DNA from: Flaviflexus ciconiae | Lineage (GTDB): Bacteria > Actinomycetota > Actinomycetes > Actinomycetales > Actinomycetaceae | DNA length: 64,000 bases | Reading direction: 5' to 3' | NCBI RefSeq assembly: GCF_003971195.1 | Contig: NZ_CP034593.1 | Coordinates: 1,054,001 to 1,118,000, forward strand | Shown here: positions 1-8,002 of the stretch, piece by piece | How the letters are laid out: the number at the start of each line of letters is the position of its first letter | Numbering within the stretch: the first letter of the stretch is position 1 | Translations under genes and position numbers: made by a program | Notes under the pieces: generated by a model | Told to the model about the DNA's origin: nothing | Databases searched by the model: none | What the model saw: the letters and a program-made list of their open reading frames with translations, nothing else

Positions 1-1
1 G

Positions 2-817
2 GAGGATGCCTCTCGGGGCCGCAGATGCAGAGCAATTGTTGTCTCGGGAGATGTTTCAGCAGATGGCTCGGTAAGCTCCTACCAGTTCGCACGGGATGCT
101 GTTGGCGAGCTGGCCAAGGCATGGAGCGCGCCGGTTGTCTGGGCGGCGGGTGAGAGCGATAATCGCGCCGCCATGAGATCCGTCTTCAAGCTTCCCGGCA
201 GCGGCATGCAACCCATCGAGTACTACGCGGACATTGGCGAGCTCCGGATCATCGTGGCGGACACGACCGTTCTCGGTTCTACGTGGGGCAAGATCGGCAA
301 CCGCATTGTCGGCCTCAAGCAGGCATTGTCATGCCCGCGGGAACTGCCCGCCGGGGAACGAAAGACCATGCTTGTGCTCCACCATCCGCTTGCTCCTCCC
401 CCAACGCTCAAGTACGCGGCATCGGCACTGGATGATGCTCCAGCGGTTGCCCAGATGCTCAGCAAGCTGGAGGCAAAGCCAGAGGTTGTTCTTTGCGGCC
501 ACTACAGGGTGGGGATGATGGCGGTGGCGGCAGGCATACCCGTCATTGTTGGTCCAGCGGTTTCGGGTGAGACCTCGCTCGACCGAGGACCCTCGTGGGA
601 TACGGCAACCATCCGCGCCAGCTACGGCATCATCAATCTTTCTGACAGCCATGTCGATGCCACGTCCACCCCGGTAAGCGTTGAAAACGAAGGTGCCGAG
701 GTCTATTCTTTCCCTCCGGCTGAAGCCTCAAAAACCACACAGGCCAACAGTCGTCCATCCTGGTCCGTTGAGACCGGGCTGCGCTGGTGCGGGCAAGGAA
801 GCGAGCACCTGTCTTAG
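2..817 (+). CDS. Metallophosphoesterase-like protein (5' end outside window), metal sites degenerate
   Basis: The frame is open from base 2, so the N-terminus lies outside the window; an internal ATG at 173 is not the start because family similarity continues upstream of it. The visible protein follows the calcineurin-like phosphodiesterase plan: a VVSGDVSADG block, then a VVWAAGESDNR block, LHHPL, and CGHYRVGM followed by AGIPVIVGPA. In active members the second block reads GNHD and the last reads GHxH. Here they are GESD and GHYR, so several metal-binding residues are missing, while the Asp of SGD and the His of LHHP remain. Family membership is clear from block order and spacing; activity is doubtful. 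A strong inverted repeat begins inside the last codons. The next gene, on the opposite strand, is another apparently degenerate metal-dependent hydrolase. Confidence 0.7.
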   Translation, partial: EDASRGRRCRAIVVSGDVSADGSVSSYQFARDAVGELAKAWSAPVVWAAGESDNRAAMRSVFKLPGSGMQPIEYYADIGELRIIVADTTVLGSTWGKIGNRIVGLKQALSCPRELPAGERKTMLVLHHPLAPPPTLKYAASALDDAPAVAQMLSKLEAKPEVVLCGHYRVGMMAVAAGIPVIVGPAVSGETSLDRGPSWDTATIRASYGIINLSDSHVDATSTPVSVENEGAEVYSFPPAEASKTTQANSRPSWSVETGLRWCGQGSEHLS

Positions 818-832
818 GTGACAGGTGCTCGC
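801..832. terminator. 13-bp perfect inverted repeat at the end of the phosphoesterase gene
   Basis: Bases 801-813 and 820-832 form a perfect 13-bp stem with a 6-base loop. The phosphoesterase stop codon (815-817) sits in the loop. There is no clear T tract on either side. It lies between two convergent genes, so it may work as a two-way terminator. Confidence 0.6.
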
Positions 833-968
833 ACACAGAAATAGGAACCAACAGGGAAAATTAAAAACTAGACATGGACGACTAATCGGACCCGCAGTTG
901 GTCAACCAGGCGAGTTAGGGCTGGGATGACCAAACGGTTGGGCCGACAGTCATCAGTAACCGCCGAGT

Positions 969-2060
969 TTAGCTACCGAGAATACGTGCCGGACCATGAC
1001 GGTCCTCAAACTGATTAACAGCGGCAAGAACGCGTTCCCGGTAGTCCGCATTAATCTGATCGAGCTGACGATAGGGAACAGTCCTATCTGGAAGCGAAGC
1101 ACCGAGCAGGGCTCCTGCCATGGCACCAACATAGGAACTGGCTCCCCCAGTCTGCGCCACGTTGCAAAGTCCAACGAAGGGGTTATCCCGGTAGAGCAGT
1201 GCAACGAGAATAGCGGCAGGTACTGCCTCGTGGACCGAGGTGGAAAGACCAATTGAATGCTTCAGGTACGGCGTCAGCGCCTTCTCATCCATCTTCTTGG
1301 TCTTGTCCCGCCCTTCGAGAACTCTGGCAATGACGGAGGAAGCGGGAGTCCGCGCACCGATTGCCCGAGTCTGGGCTACCGAAGCCAGAGACGAATCCAC
1401 CGCATCCCAGATGGAAGCACCATCGATAATGGAGCTCACCGTTAGGGCGAGAAGCGCAGAACCTTCCCACTGGGAAGTCGTACCGTCGACACTCGAGATA
1501 AACGCCGCTACCTCGGTAAGCAGGAGGGTATCGTCCCGCTTCGAAGACCGGGTCATCCCAATAAGGAGTGCTTCTGGGAGAGCATCCCCTGCATATCCAC
1601 GGTGCACGCCCTGACTGCGCATCGGGATATTCTTCAGATCCGTGCCGGCAACTGATTCAGCGCCCTCAATGACCTGAGTGAGACGATTTGCACGTGCACT
1701 GGGCTCTGCGTCGACATCCGCGTCCGACGGTGCGGCAGGCTTCGACTCCATTTCAGAGTCCGAATCCAATTCAGATTCTGAATCGTCAGTCAGCAGTCTG
1801 CTCAAGCTTTCTTCGAAACCATCACCTGCTACCGCGAGCTGAGTTGACAGGGAAAGGAAGTCATCAGTGACGTTTGTGGGCAGACCCGTTTCTCGACCGG
1901 GCCAGAACGGGTGAGTATCACTGGCAGCTCCCACGCCACCAATCATCCCGTATGCCTCTTTGGCCTCCTTGGCAGTGAGCCACTCCGTGGGCATGCCAAT
2001 GCAGTCCCCCATCAAATACCCAAGGGCAGCACCCTGCGCTCGTTTAAGTTCATCAGACAT
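969..2060 (-). CDS. ADP-ribosylglycohydrolase-fold protein, probably inactive
   Basis: The 363-residue protein begins MSDELKRAQGAALGYLMGDC and carries the family N-terminal signature GxxxGDxxGxPxE, ending in PTEW. The first metal motif, normally TDDT, is TDDF. The C-terminal motif, normally GGDTDTxGA, is GGASSYVGA, so both aspartates of the second metal site are absent. Around residues 90-120 there is an acidic Ser/Asp/Glu-rich insert unlike the rest of the protein. I chose the ATG at 2060 because it matches the family start; an in-frame ATG at 2084 has a poorer ribosome-binding context. The fold is that of ARH/DraG enzymes that remove ADP-ribose from proteins, but the missing aspartates argue for a non-catalytic or altered role. 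It converges on the phosphoesterase-like gene. Confidence 0.72.
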   Translation of the reverse strand: MSDELKRAQGAALGYLMGDCIGMPTEWLTAKEAKEAYGMIGGVGAASDTHPFWPGRETGLPTNVTDDFLSLSTQLAVAGDGFEESLSRLLTDDSESELDSDSEMESKPAAPSDADVDAEPSARANRLTQVIEGAESVAGTDLKNIPMRSQGVHRGYAGDALPEALLIGMTRSSKRDDTLLLTEVAAFISSVDGTTSQWEGSALLALTVSSIIDGASIWDAVDSSLASVAQTRAIGARTPASSVIARVLEGRDKTKKMDEKALTPYLKHSIGLSTSVHEAVPAAILVALLYRDNPFVGLCNVAQTGGASSYVGAMAGALLGASLPDRTVPYRQLDQINADYRERVLAAVNQFEDRHGPARILGS

Positions 2061-3348
2061 TGTGTTCCCGCTTTCTTCCAGCATTCATAATCTGAAGGTA
2101 GCAATGACATTCTGGTTACAAAGTCGATATCCAAATCATCGGAGTGTCGCTCCACACAACCACAGCCTATTCAGCTTTCCTAATCACCATAATCAGGACA
2201 TTTCCCGCGGGAGCACGCATTTTGCGGTCCAGTTGAAAAGATCCGCTCCCCCAATAAGGGTTAACGTAACCCGCGCGGACAGCATCAGGACTGATCGCGG
2301 GAGCCACGATAGAAGCGGTAGTTCTTCCCGGAACAGATACTGATCATAGACACAGATCAGACAGACACAGATCAGTCGCGTTGCGATGGGCGCTAAGCCA
2401 ATACTCGTGCGGCACGGTCCTCTCACCTCTCCGCATCATCAACTACCTTTCCCGCGGCGCACCCGCACCGACGGTTGAAGATTATGACCTCCGCCCCGTG
2501 GCTGACAGACTCGTCTACAACTCGATTCAGGTCACACACACCTACGCCCAGGAGCGCGAAGCAATTGCCACAGTATGCCCAGAAGTTATCTCCGCTTTCA
2601 CGTGGGACGAAGACGCGGAAGAGGTTATTCATGAAGGTGATGTACCGCCGCTCCCCTAGGCAGATTTCCACCAAGCAGATAATCACCGAGAAATAGCACG
2701 AAGCTCGTTGCGCCACATTGCACTATCTCAACCGCCGCGATATCAATTACGTTCCCAACGGTGATCTGGTTCGCTCGCGCGGACAATTGCATTCGTTCCC
2801 GCGCGTTATTCGATCCGTTCCCGCAGGTTATCCGAAACCTCCGCAACCACTACTGGCTGCGCGCACCACAAGCGGAGCCCGAGCGGTGCACCCTATTCGT
2901 GGCGGCAGCGCGGACATCCAGTAACGCCCAAGCGAGCATCGAGTAGACACTCGGCGCACATATCGTAGGGAAACCCCTACTCGCTAACTCATTTTTAGAG
3001 AACATCGAAATAGCAGTGTTTCATAGAACCATTCACCGTTCAGATTTGCGTGGCGCAACAGGATCCAGCTTCACCGAGAAGCTCTGCGAAATGTACGCAC
3101 CGTGTTCGATTTGATCTGCGCGCCACTACGGCCGCCAGCCGCTACGATTTCTTCGGTGCCAAGAATTCAGCACTCGAGATAGAGACACGATATGCCGTTA
3201 AGTTTTCCGCCCGACGTCTGAGAGCCCTTCTCGCCGAAGTACCGTAAAAACAGGAAATAGCCACGTTGGGCTACTGCCGCTGACGAGGGTAAGGTTTCAC
3301 ACGGCGTGCACCAATACACGCTGACGTGACCACAGCGAGGAGTACGGA
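2061..3348. other. Gene-poor 1.3 kb stretch, no recognised gene
   Basis: I see no reading frame with recognisable similarity or a convincing ribosome-binding site. Small open frames exist (for example 2381-2659 plus strand) but look like chance. The stretch contains scattered TTCCCGC motifs and a short stem near 2970-2985. I looked for a fluoride riboswitch before the crcB pair and did not find its conserved core. It may be decayed sequence. Confidence 0.4.
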
Positions 3349-3792
3349 TTGAAATCTCGATGGCACAGGCTAACGCAGTTCGCATCCTCGTGGTGGGTTC
3401 CCGCCATCATCATCTTCGTGGGTGGCGCTCTCGGGACTGCTAGTCGACAAGCAGTCACAATGGCCATACCCGGCTCCGAGCAGTTGCTATCTTTACTCCT
3501 CATCAATGTGACAGGAGCATTCCTGCTTGGCATGCTCCTTGAGTGGTTACAGCGGACAGATGCTCTCAATGCTCATCTCCAGAGAATCCGGCTCTTTTTC
3601 GGCACCGGCTTCCTCGGGTGTTTCACAACCTACAGCACGTTTGCCGTCACGAACGCTCAACTCATCGATAACGGGGATGTTCCCAAGGCGATCGCCTATG
3701 GCCTTCTCACAGTCATAACAGGCTTCCTAGCCGCAGCCATCGGCATGGCTATAGCTTCAAAGATCTCTCCCACTGAGGAACCACACTCATGA
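3349..3792 (+). CDS. crcB: Fluoride ion channel CrcB/Fluc, first subunit
   Basis: This 147-residue, four-helix membrane protein carries the CrcB motifs GGALGTASRQ near the first helix, NVTGAFLLG in the second, and GTGFLGCFTTYSTF in the third. Fluc proteins are dual-topology fluoride channels that export toxic fluoride; many Gram-positive bacteria encode two subunits side by side that form a heterodimer. The start is a TTG at 3349 preceded by GAGGAG at good spacing. The gene overlaps the second crcB by four bases (ATGA), so the two are translationally coupled, which supports a heterodimer. No fluoride riboswitch was found upstream. Confidence 0.93.
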   Translation: MKSRWHRLTQFASSWWVPAIIIFVGGALGTASRQAVTMAIPGSEQLLSLLLINVTGAFLLGMLLEWLQRTDALNAHLQRIRLFFGTGFLGCFTTYSTFAVTNAQLIDNGDVPKAIAYGLLTVITGFLAAAIGMAIASKISPTEEPHS

Positions 3793-4178
3793 ACCCACTC
3801 CTGTTCCTCAGCCTGTCGGTAGCCGGCGGCCTGGGTGGTGTTGCCCGCTTTACCCTGGACAAGTTCATCAGTGCCAGAACATCGTCCTCCACCCCGTGGG
3901 GCACGTTCTTCATTAACCTCTCAGGATCATTACTGCTCGGTATCCTCACCGGGCTAACAATTAGCCAATCCCTGTCACCCCAGCTCCAGATCATCATCGG
4001 AACCGGATTCCTTGGCGGGTACACCACGTTCTCCACAGCAAGCTGCGATGCAGTATTCCTTGTCCGTCAGTCCGAGAACCGGATTGCCGCAGCCTACGCG
4101 TTCGGCACACTCATTCTCTCGACTGTTTTAGCCGCACTGGGGCTCTGGCTGGGTTCCAGCCTGACAGGATCCATCTAA
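3789..4178 (+). CDS. crcB: Fluoride ion channel CrcB/Fluc, second subunit
   Basis: This 129-residue membrane protein is the partner of the preceding gene. It shows the same set of motifs: GGLGGVARF in the first helix, INLSGSLLLG in the second, and GTGFLGGYTTFSTA in the third, followed by a fourth hydrophobic segment. Its ATG at 3789 overlaps the stop of the first crcB, giving a tight two-gene operon. The expected role is as one half of an antiparallel heterodimeric fluoride channel. Length and motif content are typical of the family. Confidence 0.93.
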   Translation: MNPLLFLSLSVAGGLGGVARFTLDKFISARTSSSTPWGTFFINLSGSLLLGILTGLTISQSLSPQLQIIIGTGFLGGYTTFSTASCDAVFLVRQSENRIAAAYAFGTLILSTVLAALGLWLGSSLTGSI

Positions 4179-4225
4179 AGACCAGTTCGGCGATCCTGAT
4201 GCCATACATCGCCTCCCAATAGCAC

Positions 4226-4253
4226 GTGGCACTTCTGGATCGAGCCACTTTTT
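4226..4253 (+). terminator. Possible terminator after the crcB pair
   Basis: GTGGC (4226-4230) pairs with GCCAC (4244-4248) and is followed directly by five Ts. The stem is short (5 bp) and the loop long (13 bases), so this is a weak candidate, but its position 48 bases after the second crcB fits. Confidence 0.4.
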
Positions 4254-4265
4254 ATAAAGCAAGAA

Positions 4266-4505
4266 TCAGCGATACCCGTCGGGATTCATGCTCTGCCAGC
4301 GCCACGTATCCTCGCACATTTCAGCGACCGTTCGACCAGCTGACCATCCGAGTTCGTCTCTCGCCCGCGTCGCATCCGCCCAAACTTCGGTCAGATCACC
4401 TGCACGCCTCTGGCCATTGGCCAATGGCATAAGGTACAGCGGTTCCAGAAGCGGCTTCAAAAGCATGACGGGTTCGAGGACGGCGACAGACTCGTCCCGG
4501 CCCAA
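4266..4505 (-). pseudogene. C-terminal fragment of UDP-glucose 4-epimerase (galE-like)
   Basis: The frame reads SVAVLE, then RRAGDLTEVWADATRARDEL and GWSA, and ends MCEDTWRWQSMNPDGYR. This is the C-terminal end of a GalE-type epimerase, where the family has RxGDxxxxxADxxxAxxxLGW and a final WQxxNPxGY. Only about 75 residues remain; the NAD-binding domain and active-site Y-x3-K are absent upstream. It is a remnant next to a polysaccharide locus, suggesting that an older sugar-nucleotide gene was lost by deletion. Confidence 0.75.
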
Positions 4506-4760
4506 GTTTTCTACGCCTTCTCTTTTACATCTTCATGAGCCATACACTGAAGCACTTACGGAGACCTTTGGCAAAACCCCTACCCTGCTGAATATCCAAA
4601 TCCCGTGTAACAGGTCTCATGCAGTGTGGGACTCTGTGAAGCTGGCACCGCCGATCACGTTGACTTTCATGCAACAGCCTTTTTCGAGAACGTGACACCC
4701 GACAGCAACTGACGCTTCAGAGATTCTGTTACTTCCGGCTCAGCCTCGCTCAGTTGGAGA

Positions 4761-5867
4761 TCAAGCTCTCGCTACGCATTGAGCAGCATCGCCTTTCCCC
4801 GACATCGCTCCCCTACGCTGCGCTTTGGATAGCCCCATCGAAAAGCCGAGAACTAACCCAACTGTCACCCACACAACAGGAAAATCTTCAAGATGATCGA
4901 TAGACGCGTGGACAGCTAGAGAGGTCCAAGCGGCCGCGGCAATCAGGCTTTGATCACGGGGACCTCGAGTCACCAACAATAGACCCAACACAAAGATTGC
5001 ACCCAGGAGCAGAAGCCCAATCGCTCCGAGCTCAGCAGCTACTTGAAGCACTATTGAGTGCACCGCTGCAAGATCGGGAGTGGAGGATGCCAACTCAGAT
5101 GACTCGGTGAATGTTCCCGGACCTGCACCTGCTATCGGATTCGCTCGCCACAGTGCCAAAGCATCTGACCATAGCGTGTGGCGAGCACTGCTGAGGCTAT
5201 CGTCTGCCGAAAGCCATGGAGACCAACTCTCACGTATCCCGAGAGTAATGACAGCAATAGCCGCCATTTCCGCCACGAATATCCCAGCTCCCACAAGCAA
5301 CCATCGAGGCGGACCAGAACACTTGCGAATCGCCCAAAACGACACGACCAGAAGCGGAATAAGAAGCGCTATCGCCGCCTGAGATCCAAGGGCAAGAAGT
5401 GTCCCGATCAGAAAGAGCCCAACGATGAGAATTTGTTGTGATGGAGCTCTTTGACGCGATGGGACAGCTGTATCCTGTTCGTTCTCCTCTGTACCAACTG
5501 AACGAATACGTTGTCGGCCGATAATGCCAAGACTTGCCAGTGCCACAAGTTGCACACCTACGGCCGCACTTGCATTCGCGTAGATGGGCGTGGCGAGAAT
5601 TGCTAGTGCTAGCGCCACGAACGCAAGCTCGAGCGTACGACCATCTGTCCACCGAAGTGCCAGAACCTGCCCCAGCAGTATTCCTCCGATAAGCACGACG
5701 GGCACCACAACATATGGGGATGTGACAGCTGGGGGTTTACCACTCAGGAGCGAGACTGAAGTTAGCCATACAAGCCAGACCCCGACGTACAAATAGAATG
5801 CGATCTCAAGTTTGGAAGGACTGTATTTTACTTTGCCCCTAGGAAACTGCTTCACGTTCGAGAGCAT
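4761..5867 (-). CDS. O-antigen ligase/polymerase-like membrane protein
   Basis: The 368-residue protein is largely hydrophobic with about ten predicted membrane segments. Near residue 225 it has an extracytoplasmic-type loop reading ARHTLWSDALALWRANPIAG followed by AGPGTF, then HSIVLQVAAELGAIG. That pattern is typical of the Wzy_C/O-antigen ligase family in actinobacteria. Such proteins join or polymerise undecaprenyl-linked glycans outside the membrane. The ATG at 5867 has a GGTAG-like site upstream. The gene lies 5 bases after the phosphatase part of the preceding frame and is probably co-transcribed. A second Wzy-like gene occurs at 26.7-28 kb, so this one may have a ligase rather than polymerase role; this is inference. 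Confidence 0.75.
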   Translation of the reverse strand: MLSNVKQFPRGKVKYSPSKLEIAFYLYVGVWLVWLTSVSLLSGKPPAVTSPYVVVPVVLIGGILLGQVLALRWTDGRTLELAFVALALAILATPIYANASAAVGVQLVALASLGIIGRQRIRSVGTEENEQDTAVPSRQRAPSQQILIVGLFLIGTLLALGSQAAIALLIPLLVVSFWAIRKCSGPPRWLLVGAGIFVAEMAAIAVITLGIRESWSPWLSADDSLSSARHTLWSDALALWRANPIAGAGPGTFTESSELASSTPDLAAVHSIVLQVAAELGAIGLLLLGAIFVLGLLLVTRGPRDQSLIAAAAWTSLAVHASIDHLEDFPVVWVTVGLVLGFSMGLSKAQRRGAMSGKGDAAQCVARA

Positions 5868-5872
5868 GTAAG

Positions 5873-7014
5873 CTACCTACGAGCAATCATTTCTTGAAGG
5901 CGGGGAAGAATATCCTCAAGGTGGGTGTCGATGGTAGTGGCCGCCTTGATAGCGGCCCCGTCTCCCCGGCGGTACGGATCGTCCACCTCATCACGTGGTC
6001 CAGTGCTGCGGTGATGCCACAGATGATCTGCAACATCGTGTAACCCAGCATCAGCAGGTATTGAAGCAACCTCCCGGGCTGCATGGCCAATAATGAATGT
6101 CTTTCGAGCAGCCGACGGCCACTCGTCAAGAATGTAGCGCCGGTGTTCACTACCCATAGCCAAGATAAGATCCGCTGACTCGACAAGTTCACGGGTGAGC
6201 TGTTGTGCCCGATGGCTGGAGGGATCAGCAGGATCTGCAACCTGGTTTGCTATTGGTGGGTCAATGGGCTGTCCCACGAGGGCATGGGTGCCAGCCGAGA
6301 GAAACTCAATGCCGCCAATCCCCGGCTTCGAGCAACCACATCCGCATATGCCGAGCGGCAAATATTTGCCGTGCATACGAAGAGCACACGGTAAGGTCCA
6401 TCTCCAGTAGCTGAAGCACGCGGCTCAGTCGTGCTAGCTACACCGAGCATGGAGAATGGTTCTACTTCACGTTGCGAACCAGCTGAGATATAAGGGGCAT
6501 GTAGGTCCCGCTCTGAAAGGATCGCATCCTCCTGCGCGATTGGCCAATTAATGCCCAGCCCCGGGTCAAAGAGATTCGCAACCTGAGATCTCTCGCTAGC
6601 CTCAGGGGTCCAGTGTTCAGCCAGGTGGTAGCTAAAGGTCGTGCCCGCCTCAAGAACCTGGTGAGCATTACCAACACCCTTAGGAACAAATACCGACGTG
6701 CCCGGCCCAAGTTCACGCACATGGGTTCTACCGTGGGTTGGTCCTTCGCGGAGGTCTAGCCATGCCATAAAAGCCCGGCCAGACAAAACACTGATATAGC
6801 GATCCCAGGGCTCTGCATGGAAGCCGCGCGTCGTTCCACGCTTATCAACAAAAGTGATGTTGTGTTGAACTGGGGTGAAGTCCCGAATTCCAGCCCGCGC
6901 CATTTTCTCTTGGTGCCAGTTTTCGGTAAACCATCCACTCGGATTTTGCTGAATCGCAGTATGAACGACTAGCAGGCCGTCAATGTCAGTTTTCTTGACC
7001 AGTATCTCGTTCAC
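5873..7014 (-). pseudogene. RmlC-like epimerase fused to low-molecular-weight tyrosine phosphatase, frameshifted
   Basis: A GTG start at 7014 with an AGGAG site opens a frame whose first 190 residues resemble dTDP-4-dehydrorhamnose 3,5-epimerase, a cupin, with RGFHAEPWDRYISV keeping the catalytic-type His66. A short linker leads to YRVLFVCTANICRSAYAD, the C-x5-R P-loop of low-molecular-weight tyrosine phosphatases (Cys214, Arg220). The frame then shifts at a run of four Gs (plus-strand C run 6320-6323). The remainder, with EFLSAGTHALVGQPID, LILAMGSEH and DEVDDPYRRG (the general-acid Asp loop), continues in another frame to 5873. One extra G restores a single product of about 380 residues. In other bacteria such phosphatases (Wzb) act on the tyrosine autokinase encoded divergently here. 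The cupin/phosphatase fusion is unusual. Confidence 0.7.
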
Positions 7015-7058
7015 AGCAACTCCTCAATCGCTCAGTTCAATAGATCGAATGCTTAACT

Positions 7059-7844
7059 TCACTGCAAGGTCTCAATAACAATGCGGGCAATCTCTTCATG
7101 AGCATCTGCACTCATTGTTTCCCCATCACCAAGCGCTGGTTGCCCAACATCGACATAAGTGCCACCCGCAGCTTCCACACCTGCCTGAATGGACGCAGCG
7201 TGTAGCGGCGCCCAGTTCGGAACCGTCTCCTCGCTATAGACAGGTGAGATTGCAATAATCTCGGCCTCCGGTAGCGCGCTTCTCATGTCAGCAAATGTTT
7301 GAGCAGCTGTTTCTGTAATTGGAACATCTCCATCGGCCACTCCCCCGAAAATAATCACAATGTCGGGGTTATTTACTGCCACGGCTTCGACAGTGCCGCT
7401 AAAGGGAGCGCACGGTGAAGCATCACAAGCCCGAGGCGTGGTGATATAGCCACGTCCTGGCGCTGACAGGTTCGCGACGTTTTCCCATCCCAGCTGATCG
7501 CTAACTGGACCGAGCCACGTGTCAACGGGATCACCAATCGAGTTCGAGTCACCCACCACGGCAACTAGTACTTCATCCTCGATCTCGTCGCTCGAGCTAC
7601 CTTCGGTGGCATCATCGGTTCGCTCTTCGCCAGTAACTGAAGTCTCATCCGAAGGAGATACTTCTGAGGAGAGTTCTTCTTCATCGACCGACGCATTAAA
7701 GGCAAACGAAGTCCTCGCCGGAATTGATGTGTCTGAGTTGGACTTAACCGATCCGATGGCAGAAATGCTAAGAACTACTGCCAACAAGCCGAGGATTAGC
7801 AATCCAGCTAATCCCCAAAAGCTCTTGTCTCGAATCCGGCTCAT
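7059..7844 (-). CDS. Membrane-anchored SGNH-hydrolase-like protein
   Basis: The start at 7844 (ATG) has a GGAAG site six bases upstream; a TTG at 7871 is less likely. The 261-residue product has an N-terminal membrane anchor (about residues 8-30), a Ser/Glu/Asp-rich linker to about residue 85, then a SGNH domain. VAVVGDSNSIGD supplies the nucleophile block, LSAPGRGY the second block, and FGGVADGD sits where GxND is expected, so the Asn is missing. The C-terminal MSADAHEEI has Asp and His spaced D-x-H, not D-x-x-H. Family members include extracellular acyl-esterases and O-acyltransferases acting on glycans. Its place between polysaccharide genes fits that, but the altered blocks leave activity uncertain. 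Confidence 0.7.
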   Translation of the reverse strand: MSRIRDKSFWGLAGLLILGLLAVVLSISAIGSVKSNSDTSIPARTSFAFNASVDEEELSSEVSPSDETSVTGEERTDDATEGSSSDEIEDEVLVAVVGDSNSIGDPVDTWLGPVSDQLGWENVANLSAPGRGYITTPRACDASPCAPFSGTVEAVAVNNPDIVIIFGGVADGDVPITETAAQTFADMRSALPEAEIIAISPVYSEETVPNWAPLHAASIQAGVEAAGGTYVDVGQPALGDGETMSADAHEEIARIVIETLQ

Positions 7845-8002
7845 TCTTAACTTCCACTCCAAATGTGACAAGTGATGCGAATTGTCTCGCGCTGATTCTA
7901 ACCGATGACGAATGCAACACTATCGCGTGTATGCTCACCCCTAAAGGTATTCTAAAATTGACGTGACTTTTCGATCACCTGGCTTTAACTCATAGGACGG
8001 TT

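Noticed and set aside
3240..3348. Fluoride riboswitch before the crcB pair
   Set aside because: The conserved crcB-motif core and its pseudoknot partners could not be found in the region upstream of the first crcB.
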